From assembly GCF_014207655.1 (NCBI RefSeq), contig NZ_JACHHJ010000003.1:186001-250000 (forward strand): a DNA stretch of 64,000 bases. The letters run 5' to 3'. Shown one piece after another: positions 19,804 through 28,455 of the stretch. The position numbers and the translations under genes were made by a program. The stretch comes from Geomicrobium halophilum. GTDB taxonomy: Bacteria > Bacillota > Bacilli > Bacillales > Marinococcaceae. Each line of letters opens with the position of its first letter. The first letter of the stretch is position 1. The notes under the pieces are model-generated. The model was given only the letters and a program-made list of their open reading frames with translations. It was not told where the DNA came from and did no database searches.

Positions 19804-20182
19804 GGCTTTGTACGTCGTCAAGAGCGGATTGAACGATCATTTGCCAACGTTGAAAAGCAGGCAACACCGTTTTTGTCATTTGAGCGATTTTATTCATAGG
19901 ATCAGAATTAGCAGGAATGTTCTGAGCAGCATAGACTTCCTGTTGAAACTGATTCCATTCCCGCACCCGATCTTCCTGCTGACCAAACACAACGTGCATC
20001 GTCAGATTATCTTCGCCAAACCTTTCAAAACCCGCGAGCATGTCACTTAATAAGCGGTCTCCTTGCTCTTCATGTTGATCCCGATAAAATTGTATAACCG
20101 TCTGCAAACCTTCAATAACCGTTTCCATCCAATCATAATAACGGCGGATGAAGCGATATTGTTTTGCTGTTAATGATTCCAT
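19787..20182 (-). CDS. Small helical protein of unknown function
   Basis: The 131-residue product (MESLTAKQYRFIRRYYDWME at the start) is predicted mostly alpha-helical with repeated aromatic and glutamine residues and no signal peptide or membrane segment. I do not recognise a family with confidence; small helical proteins of this kind occur near Bacillales flagellar operons. AAAGGAG lies 9 bases before the ATG. A frame open to 20269 would read into the repeat element at 20205-20403 and is not the start. The fliT gene upstream is read in the same direction but is separated by a terminator and this element. Confidence 0.65.
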   Translation of the reverse strand: MESLTAKQYRFIRRYYDWMETVIEGLQTVIQFYRDQHEEQGDRLLSDMLAGFERFGEDNLTMHVVFGQQEDRVREWNQFQQEVYAAQNIPANSDPMNKIAQMTKTVLPAFQRWQMIVQSALDDVQSQKPDA

Positions 20183-20204
20183 ATCAGCTGCTCCTTTTAA
20201 AGGT

Positions 20205-20403
20205 TGTTCAAAAAGTCCGGGAAAATAGCTTTCGTATCTCTTCGTCGTCTTGCTTCTAAAGCTCCTCACGTATGAAGATCATATCCTCGAAAAACAAACC
20301 CACTTGTCCTTCGGTGAGATGTGAATGCTTTCGTGGTGCAAACAGGATGCTCGAAGCTACGTCTTGTCGGCTACTCGGCTCTTGTTATCCTCCTTTTTGA
20401 ACA
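20205..20403. repeat. 199-bp element with 11-bp terminal inverted repeats (MITE-like)
   Basis: TGTTCAAAAAG (20205-20215) and CTTTTTGAACA (20393-20403) are perfect 11-bp inverted ends. The inside holds no open frame of note. Size, ends and intergenic position suggest a miniature mobile or dispersed intergenic repeat. Only one full copy is in the window, so this is inference. It lies in the leader of the 131-residue protein gene. Confidence 0.5.
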
Positions 20404-20712
20404 CGCACTTTTATGATTTATTCTCCCACTTCGTTTCATTAAACGTTTATTTAACGTAAAAAGTAACCCTGAAGTAGGCCGAAAATTGCTTTCCCTATAA
20501 TTTTAGCAGAAACAAAGTACTCAGACATGATAATAGATGGATAGGATCATTAAGACGAACATCTAAACCCCTATCGGACGTGGGGTCTCACGTATCTTAT
20601 TAAAACCCCAGAAATACAAGACGCATTACCAAGAGGGATCGAGGGTTGAGTCAAGAAAGAAAAACGATTGTTACATTCGATGTTTTTCATCCTCTATTAC
20701 AAGCCTTTGCAC
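20404..20712. other. Intergenic region without recognisable gene
   Basis: About 300 AT-rich bases between the repeat element and the fliT terminator. A short palindromic stretch (ACCCC to GGGGT, about 20,566-20,586) and the word AACGTTTATTTAA (near 20,446) are the only structures seen. No supported coding frame was found. Confidence 0.5.
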
Positions 20713-20745
20713 AAAAAGAACATGACAAGTTTTCGCCATGTTCTT
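20713..20745 (-). terminator. Terminator after fliT
   Basis: On the minus strand AAGAACATG pairs with CATGTTCTT around a 12-base loop, followed by TTTGT. It lies 8 bases past the fliT stop and ends the fliDST operon. Confidence 0.8.
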
Positions 20746-20752
20746 GATACTC

Positions 20753-21109
20753 TCAATTCTTCTTATCAAAATATAAACCTTCCACAGAGGGTGCATTATA
20801 CGAATATATGTACTTCGTTTCAGCGCTTTGTTGCATGCGGGTTTGTTGCAAGTCTCGACCAATCTCCGCTTTTACCCCCTTAATCTTTTTTTCGATTACT
20901 TCATTCATTGCTGCAATTTCATAAAACTGGGCCTGTTTCTTCTCTCCTTCATTTATCACTAGGGTTGCGAGCTTCAACGCGCGTTTTTCTAATAAAAAAT
21001 CAATGATATCAAGGTAATCACTCCTAGCATCATCCTTATTTGGGAGCGGATGTTCTAGATGTTCAGATAATTGCTGTGTTGCATTATAAATGGAATCAAG
21101 CGTTGACAT
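20753..21109 (-). CDS. fliT: Flagellar protein FliT-like (putative export chaperone)
   Basis: The 118-residue helical protein lies directly after fliS, overlapping it by one base, exactly as in Bacillus fliD-fliS-fliT. Its C-terminus (GLYFDKKN) resembles the end of B. subtilis FliT. FliT proteins act as chaperones for the filament cap FliD and other late substrates. Sequence similarity in this family is low, so position carries much of the call. Confidence 0.8.
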   Translation of the reverse strand: MSTLDSIYNATQQLSEHLEHPLPNKDDARSDYLDIIDFLLEKRALKLATLVINEGEKKQAQFYEIAAMNEVIEKKIKGVKAEIGRDLQQTRMQQSAETKYIYSYNAPSVEGLYFDKKN

Positions 21110-21525
21110 TATACGTGCGCACCCGAGGCAAAACGATGTTTACGGTCGATCTGTATAACCTCAAGCCAAGTATCACGAAAGCTATTGATGATACTCTTTG
21201 CCTCTTTAAGGGCTTTAACATCGTTGTGTACGTTTGCACGTACAAGCGCATCATATGCAAAATCATATAGTTGAAGCATTTGCTGTGTTGTCTCATCTTC
21301 TATTCGCAATGTTACCATGAGCTCTCGGATAATCTTTTGCGCTTTTGTGATATTCACGTTTGTAGCTTCATAATCACGACTTTCGAGTGCCCCTTCGGCG
21401 AGTCGAATGAATTTGAGACACCCATTATACAGCATTAAAGTCAATTCCCCAGGTGATGCTGTTTGAAACGAATTTTGCTTATACACGTTTTGCTGTTGAG
21501 CTGTCCCTACACTAGGAAACTTCAT
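21109..21525 (-). CDS. fliS: Flagellin export chaperone FliS
   Basis: FliS binds the flagellin C-terminus and keeps it unpolymerised before export. The 138-residue protein has the family signature near the N-terminus (YKQNSFQTASPGELTLMLYN) and four helices, with the conserved LYDFAY region. It lies 16 bases after fliD and its stop overlaps the fliT start. No flagellin gene lies in this window, so its substrate must be encoded elsewhere. Confidence 0.94.
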   Translation of the reverse strand: MKFPSVGTAQQQNVYKQNSFQTASPGELTLMLYNGCLKFIRLAEGALESRDYEATNVNITKAQKIIRELMVTLRIEDETTQQMLQLYDFAYDALVRANVHNDVKALKEAKSIINSFRDTWLEVIQIDRKHRFASGAHV

Positions 21526-21541
21526 CTCTATTTTCTCCCCT

Positions 21542-23311
21542 TCACATCATATGATTTCCACCGCTCATGAAGTTCATCAGCATCCCCATTTGCTCATTTG
21601 CTCGGGCGATTGCCTGCTCCATTTGAGAAAATTGACGATAATAACGATTTTCTTTTTCATCTAGACGTCGATCAAAATCCTTCATACGATCTTCTAGTTG
21701 ATTCATTTCACGTCCAATCACAAATTGATGAGGCTGGCTGCGGCCATTGGAACCTCCGGCTTGCTGGGAAATCGCTTCTCCCATATGACTTAAGGTTGCT
21801 CGTAAATTCTGGGCAATACCGTCTTCTGCCTGGGAAAAAAGTTTAAATGCTCCTTCAGGATCACCTTCAACAACTGAACGCAGTTTTACTTCATCAATGT
21901 TCAACTTGCCATTCTCCCGGAAATCATTGGACGTGGTGATCCCCAAGTCACTTAAATGATTAATGTCTGAACCTTCCACATCCACTGTTGCATAAAGGTT
22001 CAAACGTATCTGACTCATAAAATTCCCTAATTGACGATCTTGACTGAGCAGTCCACGCTGGGCCTGTTCGTCCCAAAGCTCTGCCTCATATTCAGACAGT
22101 TCATTGCGTTGTTGATCAGTAAGCGGTGGATAATCACGGTTTCTCGTTTCCATCAGTTGACCATGAACCTTCTCCACCAACTCGTTATATGTATCAACAA
22201 ATTCCTGTATATTTTCTACGATCAAATCTGTATGAATCGAAGAGGAAACCATAACCTCCTGTTCGAATTCATCTTCCAGCGTCACGGTTAGATTTCCAAT
22301 GGAAAACGTGTTCGATTGTCGTTCTGTTCTCATGCCGTTCACTGTAAACTCGGCATTTAGCGCCCCTTGATCTAGATTATTATCTAATTTGAGAAAGTCG
22401 GTAAAAAAATCGCCTTCGAACGTCATTTCACTGTTGCCCTCTCCGGCCTGATAAAAAATCCCCGTTTCCGTCCGGGAAACAGAAACTTGATCGGTATACT
22501 CATCATAAAAGGCATTAATACCGATTTCACTATTATTGAAGGTATTGAGGGCATTTTGCAGGCTATCTTCTTCGGTAATAAAGTCTTCGTGGCGAACTGG
22601 CCCTCCCTCATTACTATAGGTTTTCATACCAGCAAACATGAAACGCCCATCGGTGTCATTATCAACATATTCAACTTCAACCCGAGTACCGTTTGCAACA
22701 GGTTCAGTGAAAGTGAGCACTTGTTCATCAGGTTCAAGGTAAACCTGCCCCTCGCTTGGATCTTCATCCATAACGATTTCATAAGTCTTTCCATCCACAC
22801 GTACGATCATCGGGTGTTCACGGTTCATATCATCTCCTTCACCGAATGAGAAAGACGTTGTCTTGCCATCCCCACGAACGATATCCGTCTGAACGGTCCC
22901 CTTTTTCCACTCCAAGCTATCAATGTCGCCTAATGACTGCGAAGCACCAAAACCGTTATTTTCAACACTAATAGCGTCTGTGCTGTGAGTCGTGGCCGCA
23001 CGCGCCAACTGCTCTACCCCCGAAATTGTATATTGCGAATGGCCGGTGCCAGAAGAGGAAGTCACCGATACCATATCACTATTGGACGAGGATCCTGTAC
23101 GCGAAAGAAAACTGCTCGGAGTTAAAAGATTATCAAATACTTTATCGTCGAACGAGCTTACCTGTGTATTCAATTCCCGGTAGGCTTCCACCTGCCAACC
23201 TTTAAAGGTTTGCTCTTGTTCATACCTATCTCGTGGGACACGCTCAGCTTGCATTAAATCAGTAACCATCTGCTCAATATCCATACCTGAAACCATACCC
23301 ATCACTCTCAT
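21542..23311 (-). CDS. fliD: Flagellar filament cap protein FliD
   Basis: FliD caps the growing filament and promotes flagellin folding. The 589-residue protein has the N-terminal D0 region with the typical start (VMGMVSGMDIEQMVTDLMQA), the variable exposed middle (about 100-330, acidic), and a C-terminal helical region ending in SQMEQAIARANEQMGMLM. GAGGTGA lies 7 bases before the ATG. It is the first gene of fliD-fliS-fliT. FlaG, which precedes fliD in B. subtilis, is absent. Confidence 0.95.
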   Translation of the reverse strand: MRVMGMVSGMDIEQMVTDLMQAERVPRDRYEQEQTFKGWQVEAYRELNTQVSSFDDKVFDNLLTPSSFLSRTGSSSNSDMVSVTSSSGTGHSQYTISGVEQLARAATTHSTDAISVENNGFGASQSLGDIDSLEWKKGTVQTDIVRGDGKTTSFSFGEGDDMNREHPMIVRVDGKTYEIVMDEDPSEGQVYLEPDEQVLTFTEPVANGTRVEVEYVDNDTDGRFMFAGMKTYSNEGGPVRHEDFITEEDSLQNALNTFNNSEIGINAFYDEYTDQVSVSRTETGIFYQAGEGNSEMTFEGDFFTDFLKLDNNLDQGALNAEFTVNGMRTERQSNTFSIGNLTVTLEDEFEQEVMVSSSIHTDLIVENIQEFVDTYNELVEKVHGQLMETRNRDYPPLTDQQRNELSEYEAELWDEQAQRGLLSQDRQLGNFMSQIRLNLYATVDVEGSDINHLSDLGITTSNDFRENGKLNIDEVKLRSVVEGDPEGAFKLFSQAEDGIAQNLRATLSHMGEAISQQAGGSNGRSQPHQFVIGREMNQLEDRMKDFDRRLDEKENRYYRQFSQMEQAIARANEQMGMLMNFMSGGNHMM

Positions 23312-23755
23312 GTTTTGTCACCTCGTCAATAAGTACGTATCAAAAAATAGCCGAGTCGGTTGAAAAGGCTTAAGCTCTCGGAACACAAGCTAGATGCTAC
23401 CCGATTCCTTACATGAAGAGAAGAAATGGTTCTTCTTAAACATAGTATTAGGGAAATCATCGTCCGCTAACTCCCCCAATGGAGGTTGGCGGACGAAATC
23501 ATCCTGAATAAACTCTTGAGCGTGTATGTCTCTTTCTTATTATATCGGTTTTTATATACCAATCTTTAACGAATCTATTAGAAAAAACCTTCATCGATGA
23601 CTAATCAATTCTTTATGCTGCTGAATGAATACCTTTTAGTATGTTTACTCTGGAATATTTGGGCCTTTATTTTGATAGCACCACTTTTAATAAGACTATT
23701 TATCTATTATAATGAATTAAAAACAATGGAATAGGGAGAAATATCTCATGCTGAA
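23312..23755. other. Intergenic region with a strong REP-like hairpin and a possible small membrane peptide
   Basis: A near-perfect hairpin lies at 23461-23495 (CGTCCGC and GCGGACG arms, 15 pairs with G-U and one mismatch) without a T run, so it looks like a dispersed palindrome rather than a terminator. On the plus strand 23597-23734 is open for a 45-residue hydrophobic peptide (ends YYNELKTME) but has no ribosome site. It lies just before the comK-like remnant in the same direction. No other gene is supported. Confidence 0.45.
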
Positions 23756-24230
23756 ATGAAATTGAGGATAACGGGGGATCGAGTGACTGAAAAGACGATG
23801 GCGATTTTACCTAAAGGAGAAGGTTCTTTTAATATATGAACGTAAACAAGCGGTACTTAACGATCATGAGAGACATTACAAATTATTCGCCGATCCTGTT
23901 TAGACGGGGGTTGGTCCTTTGAAGGAAGGGTTCAAGCCGTACGTTACAAAACGGAAATATCAAAAAAGGTACCACTTCCCATCAATAGTCTGCAAATTTA
24001 TGCGCACTCCCAACATCTGGTTTACGTCATTCGAGTGTTTCCGGGTCTTTTATCATCGTATCTCTAAAATCCAAGCTTCAAAGCTCAATAAGGGTTTTAG
24101 CGAATTTTACTCTCACGACCCGCAATGCATCATTGTAAAACAAAAGCCCGTATTCATTGCAGAAACAATTGCAACGTACAGGCTGGGTGATTTCGCTATT
24201 TCTCAGTCGCTAAATAACCATAGTGTAACC
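23756..24230 (+). pseudogene. Degraded comK-like competence regulator
   Basis: No single frame is intact, but three plus-strand frames in order read like ComK. The first (from ATG 23756) contains KTMAILP and ends at TGA 23837; the next gives IYERKQAVLN and stops at TAG 23901; from 23909 the frame reads GWSFEGRVQAVRYK, KKVPLPINSLQIYA and stops at 24065; the last, overlapping, reads CFRVFYHRI and QCIIVKQKPVFIAETI. These match the ComK landmarks GSSYEGR, KxPIPI and the FYHHI region as I know them. At least two frameshifts are needed. The 3' end converges on the LuxR gene. The assignment is from memory of the family. Confidence 0.6.
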
Positions 24231-24942
24231 AGTCTAATTCAATGACCCGTTTTACTGCATGTGTACGGTCATTCGCCTCGATTTTTCTCGTTAACTGGCT
24301 GACGTGATTATTGACAGTAGAGACGGATAAAAAGTCGTCCTCTGCGATTTGGCGGTTACTTTTTCCTTTGAGAATCGCGTCCAAAACGCGGCACTCTGAA
24401 GCCGTTAAACGTACTGAAGCTTTTGCATAATCCAAGTAAAGCGTATCTTCATTCTCTTCGTCGACGGAATAAGGCTTATCTGTTTTCATATCATAATAGG
24501 TTCTTAACGCCTTTACCAGTTCCGTCTGTAAAAGGGGATCTACATATGTTGAATACATGCTCGCAACAGAAAGGTGTTGGGCAATCTTTCGGGATGATTG
24601 GTTGATTGAGAATAAGGTTGTTACTTCTGATTGAACGACTTTTTTAAGTAGTTCAGGTGCCTGTTCCGGTACTACTGCACAGACACGATAATAGGTTGAT
24701 AAATTATGTAATAGGTCGCTTTCCAACAAACGAAAACTTTCATTCTTTGATAATAAAACGACCCCATTTCTACTCTTAGGTCTCTCTTCTGGTAAATATT
24801 CATGAAATTCTGTATTGTAACCACTTGAACTAAGTGCAGTTAGTAGAAATTCATCATTTCTCTTTCCACCTAATTGCAGCCATAGAAACGGGTTTAAGAT
24901 CAAAGCACTACCCCCTGTGCGATTTCGTGTCATGCTCGTCAT
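24196..24942 (-). CDS. LuxR-family regulator with degenerate receiver-like domain
   Basis: The 248-residue protein ends in a LuxR/FixJ helix-turn-helix (about 180-245: LTASECRVLDAILKGKSNRQ, then STVNNHVSQLTRKIEANDRT). The N-terminal part has an alternating hydrophobic pattern like a response-regulator receiver, but where the phospho-aspartate should be it reads NGVVLLSKNES, so phosphorylation is unlikely. It sits between flgL and fliD, where B. subtilis carries yviE-fliW-csrA-hag. A role in motility or surface regulation is inference from position. AAGGAG precedes GTG 24945 by 7 bases and ATG 24942 by 10; either may be used. Confidence 0.75.
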   Translation of the reverse strand: MTSMTRNRTGGSALILNPFLWLQLGGKRNDEFLLTALSSSGYNTEFHEYLPEERPKSRNGVVLLSKNESFRLLESDLLHNLSTYYRVCAVVPEQAPELLKKVVQSEVTTLFSINQSSRKIAQHLSVASMYSTYVDPLLQTELVKALRTYYDMKTDKPYSVDEENEDTLYLDYAKASVRLTASECRVLDAILKGKSNRQIAEDDFLSVSTVNNHVSQLTRKIEANDRTHAVKRVIELDWLHYGYLATEK

Positions 24943-25494
24943 CACTGGTCCACTCCTTCATAATGTACAGATTAAACAAACGTTTATTTAATAAAACGAA
25001 TTAAAAATGAGCATGACTTTAGCATTGATATTTATACGGAAACCTTTTCCATTATATACAAGATTATCAATAATTGCATAGACCGGCAAGGGACAATAAT
25101 CATTACAAAAAAGAAAAATGATTACATGTATATAGAATGACTACGAATTGTGACGATTTTAACGATTTTAATCCTCCTCCACAGCAGACGATCCTTGAAA
25201 AAGAAGAACATTTCGTATGAGAAAATCATGAAAAGACAAGACTTTCGATTCGATTAATAAGGTAAAGGTTCAAAAAAGAATCCAATAAATAAAGCAACTA
25301 ATATTAGTATTATTATCCCAATTCCATAATAACCCCGTTAGGGGTGATGCCCCGAGAGAATTGTAAATCCTAACCCCTTTTTCTTTGGAAACTCCATTCG
25401 TAACCCTGCATTTGCCATCATCTAAATGAGCATCAAATGGATTTTTTCTTTTTTGGTTTCAAAACTCTAAACCTTTATCATATTTTCCCTCCCT
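24943..25494. other. Intergenic region upstream of the LuxR gene, nothing firm
   Basis: About 550 AT-rich bases between the LuxR gene start and the flgL terminator. A minus-strand open stretch from 25421 (MMANAGLRMEFPKKKGLGFT) stops after 27 codons and reopens into a hydrophobic run; without a ribosome site it may be a decayed small membrane gene. The B. subtilis genes yviE, fliW, csrA and hag, expected here, are not present in any frame. Confidence 0.5.
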
Positions 25495-25524
25495 AAAAAA
25501 TAAAGCAAACCCGAATGGTTTGCT
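25495..25524 (-). terminator. Terminator after flgL
   Basis: On the minus strand AGCAAACC pairs with GGTTTGCT-type arms around a 4-5 base loop and is followed by TTATTTTTTA. It ends the flgM-flgN-flgK-flgL operon 10 bases past the stop. Confidence 0.85.
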
Positions 25525-25534
25525 CCATGCTAGA

Positions 25535-26413
25535 CTAACGTAAAAAGTCAATCAGGTTCGGCTGTATGATGCGTGCCCCCGCTGAAAGTGCGGCTTGATG
25601 TACACTTTCTTGTGTAATAAGATCGGTAATAACTGCCGCCATATCAACATTTTCATTGTCCGACATTACTTTCGTAGCAATTTCTTTCTGTTCAGACAAA
25701 CGATCTTCAATCATTTCGACCCGGTTTATACGAGCACCGAGTTGAGCTTCCGTACGCAATACTTCATCCAAATGCCCATCAATTGTTCTTAAAAAATCAT
25801 CGAGTTCTCTATCAGATGTCTCCGGATCACGGAGGTTCCTTTCTAATTCTTGTAAATCCCTAAACATTTCTGCACGAAACAATTGATCAGCATTTACATT
25901 GATCGGTACCTCCACACCGTTCATCAGTTCGACGTTCAACAAGTCTGTGTGATCAGGAAATTCCTGAGTATCAAGATTTACCGGTGGGTTTGTCGCATCC
26001 GTTCCATTGAATATGTAGTTATTGTTCACTTTTGTGTTAGCCAAGTCTTCAATGTGTGAAATGAGCTGCTTTACTTCTTCAGCCATATCTTGCCGTTGAG
26101 CTTGGTCATACGTATCGTTCGAGGCTTGCACTGTAATTTCCCGGATTCGTTGTATGGTTTGGTTAACTGTATAAAGAGCGTTATCTGAGCTTTGCATCCA
26201 TAAATTCGCCACAGAAGTGTTCCGTTGGAATTGGTCGATCTCCCGTAATTCTGTACGATAACGCATCGCATTTGTGGCCAAAACTGGATCTTCAGAGGGG
26301 CGGCTAATTTTCGTTCCCGTGGAAATTTGCTCTTGCAATTTGGAAAGCTCACCATAGTTATTTTGAATATTGCCTAGAGTTTGATTTGAAATCATTGATT
26401 GTGTTATCCGCAT
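25535..26413 (-). CDS. flgL: Flagellar hook-filament junction protein FlgL
   Basis: FlgL (HAP3) joins the hook-associated FlgK ring to the filament. The 292-residue protein has the flagellin-like N-terminal helix (MRITQSMISNQTLGNIQNNY, with LQEQISTGTKISRPSEDP) and a matching C-terminal helix ending in AGARIIQPNLIDFLR. AAAGGGGAAAC precedes the ATG. It follows flgK by 26 bases in the flgMNKL operon. Confidence 0.95.
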   Translation of the reverse strand: MRITQSMISNQTLGNIQNNYGELSKLQEQISTGTKISRPSEDPVLATNAMRYRTELREIDQFQRNTSVANLWMQSSDNALYTVNQTIQRIREITVQASNDTYDQAQRQDMAEEVKQLISHIEDLANTKVNNNYIFNGTDATNPPVNLDTQEFPDHTDLLNVELMNGVEVPINVNADQLFRAEMFRDLQELERNLRDPETSDRELDDFLRTIDGHLDEVLRTEAQLGARINRVEMIEDRLSEQKEIATKVMSDNENVDMAAVITDLITQESVHQAALSAGARIIQPNLIDFLR

Positions 26414-26439
26414 GTTGTTTCCCCTTTTCTCACCTAGAT

Positions 26440-27915
26440 CTAGCGGCCGACAATCCCCATTTTGTTGATAACCGTATCGAGCATTTCATCAATCACCGTA
26501 ATGTTCCGGGATGCTGCGTTATATGCATGTTGAAATTGAATCATATTTATCATTTCTTCATCGAGTGAAACACTACTTACCGATTGCCGATTCACCTCCA
26601 TCGTATCTCGGCGGATTGCAGAATTCTCATACATGCGGCGTGCTTCATTTACACCGACAGCCACTTCACCAATCAAGCTTTGGTATTCGGATTCGATGCC
26701 GGAGTTTCCTTTGACGTTGGCTAGGTTCAATGCGTTGGATCCATCACCGGGGTTTTTATTCTCGGAAGCGGCGATGAGGCTCCTATCATCCATAATGTCC
26801 TCATTGATATGTATACCTTCCTCAGCGAAGATAAAGAAATCAAGCCCTTTATTTCCATTTAAATCAGTTCCCTCGTGATGAGCTTTATTAAAATCATCAA
26901 TGAACCTCCCCATCATATCCTCTAGCTTCCCGAGCATCTCTGGGTAATCCCCCATAACTTTCTCATCTTCTTTATAACCATAAGCATCAACAAGAGCTCC
27001 AAGTTTACCGTTATGGTTCCCTAAAAAATCTATGGAATCTTCACCAAAACTGATGCTTGACACCGAACCATTATTACCATTTGTTTCTACATGTAAAAGA
27101 AAAGGGTCGCTTTCTCCTTTACCATCCACAATCGCTGCTTCATAGCCGAATCGATTTCCGCCGTTATCAATTGCATAGATCGATATGTTACCTTCAGCAG
27201 CAGGATGTGCATGATCTACAGGTTCTTCATTGACGACTTCAATACCTATGTACTCGGACAGTTCATCCACCACTCGATCACGCTGATCATAAAGATCATT
27301 CGGGACTTGACCTTGTGCTTCTACTTGAATAATGTCTTTATTTAACACATGAACTTGCTCGATAAGCCCATTTATAACATTCGTCGAGATATCGATCTCA
27401 TTCTTTATCCCGCGCTGCACCTCTTCAAGAGATTCCATCATATGGTTGTATGTATCAGTTAACGCTTTCGCTCGCTGGACAACGACTTCTCTGGTGCTAG
27501 CATCATTAGCATTTGCCGCCAAGTCATGTAGCGACCCCCAAAATTCATCCATGGCTTCTGATAACAACCCTGAGGCTGATTGCTCGTTCATAATATCTTC
27601 CATGCGCTCTAATGATTCGAGCTTTTTTTCCCAGTAACCCGCGTTTGTACTTTCACCACGATACTGGGCATCAATAAAATGCTCACGAACACGTTGGACC
27701 GAGTCCACATCCACTCCTGTCCCCACTTGTCCTGATATGGAGGGAGCATTCCTCCCTTGAGCTGGAAACGCCTGCGATGCGTTAAAATTCACACGTTGAC
27801 GAGTATATCCTTCAGTGTTGGCATTGGCAATATTGTGGCCGGTTGTTCTTAATGCTGATTGCTGGGCCATTAACCCTCTATAAGCCGTTTGTAATCCATG
27901 AAATGTCGAGGTCAT
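26440..27915 (-). CDS. flgK: Flagellar hook-associated protein FlgK
   Basis: FlgK (HAP1) is the first ring at the hook-filament junction. The 491-residue protein carries the flagellar rod/hook N-terminal motif (LMAQQSALRTTGHNIANANT, GYTRQRVNF) and the C-terminal helix with SVSLDEEMINMIQFQHAYNA. The middle is variable and acidic. AAGGGGGAGC precedes the ATG. It lies between flgN and flgL. Confidence 0.96.
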   Translation of the reverse strand: MTSTFHGLQTAYRGLMAQQSALRTTGHNIANANTEGYTRQRVNFNASQAFPAQGRNAPSISGQVGTGVDVDSVQRVREHFIDAQYRGESTNAGYWEKKLESLERMEDIMNEQSASGLLSEAMDEFWGSLHDLAANANDASTREVVVQRAKALTDTYNHMMESLEEVQRGIKNEIDISTNVINGLIEQVHVLNKDIIQVEAQGQVPNDLYDQRDRVVDELSEYIGIEVVNEEPVDHAHPAAEGNISIYAIDNGGNRFGYEAAIVDGKGESDPFLLHVETNGNNGSVSSISFGEDSIDFLGNHNGKLGALVDAYGYKEDEKVMGDYPEMLGKLEDMMGRFIDDFNKAHHEGTDLNGNKGLDFFIFAEEGIHINEDIMDDRSLIAASENKNPGDGSNALNLANVKGNSGIESEYQSLIGEVAVGVNEARRMYENSAIRRDTMEVNRQSVSSVSLDEEMINMIQFQHAYNAASRNITVIDEMLDTVINKMGIVGR

Positions 27916-27936
27916 TTTCCGCTCCCCCTTCGTAAC

Positions 27937-28440
27937 TTACGCTCTTGAATCGAATGCCGAAAAACGCTCGTCAACGGCCGGCTTCCTAACGGTAGCTGAT
28001 GATGTATATCCAATATAATCTTCGCTGGGATAAAAAGCTTTAAGTGTTGCACGTACAACGGCAAGACCATCCTGTAACAGCTGTTGATTCAGTTCATTTT
28101 GGGCTTTTAATTGTTGAATGACCGTTTGAAGCTCTTCTCGAAAACCTTCTACCTTTGTCCGCTCTCCATCGGGCAAGTATGGGAGCCAATCCATCATTGT
28201 CTCAGTTGACTCAAGATGGGGACAATATTGTTCAACTACACGAGCAACCACACGCACTCGTTCCCTTTCCATTTGTCGAAGCGTCCGCACTTCCTCCTGT
28301 TCAAGAAGCATCACATCTTTGAGCGCTTTACGATGAGAATTTCGAATTGCAGTTGTTTTCTGCTCAGCGAGGGTTAGTAAGTATTCATGATGTTGACGAA
28401 GCTGTTTCATCAAATTCCTCAAAGCTTTGATTTCATTCAC
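27937..28440 (-). CDS. flgN: Flagellar export chaperone FlgN
   Basis: FlgN keeps FlgK and FlgL soluble before export. The 167-residue protein is all helical (LRNLMKQLRQHHEYLLTLAE at the start) with the FlgN-family layout, and sits between flgM and flgK as in Bacillus. The GTG at 28440 is preferred because GGGGGA lies 6 bases upstream; the in-frame ATG at 28455 directly follows the flgM stop and has only a weak site. Identification rests on family layout plus position. Confidence 0.85.
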   Translation of the reverse strand: MNEIKALRNLMKQLRQHHEYLLTLAEQKTTAIRNSHRKALKDVMLLEQEEVRTLRQMERERVRVVARVVEQYCPHLESTETMMDWLPYLPDGERTKVEGFREELQTVIQQLKAQNELNQQLLQDGLAVVRATLKAFYPSEDYIGYTSSATVRKPAVDERFSAFDSRA

Positions 28441-28455
28441 TTCTTGTCCCCCCAT

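Noticed and set aside
19787-20269. Longer version of the 131-residue protein starting at 20269
   Set aside because: The extra 29 codons run into the inverted-repeat element and lack a ribosome site; the start at 20182 has AAAGGAG.
23919-24245. Plus-strand open frame of 108 codons as an intact gene
   Set aside because: Only its second half matches ComK-like sequence; the matching start of the protein is in other frames, so it is part of a pseudogene.
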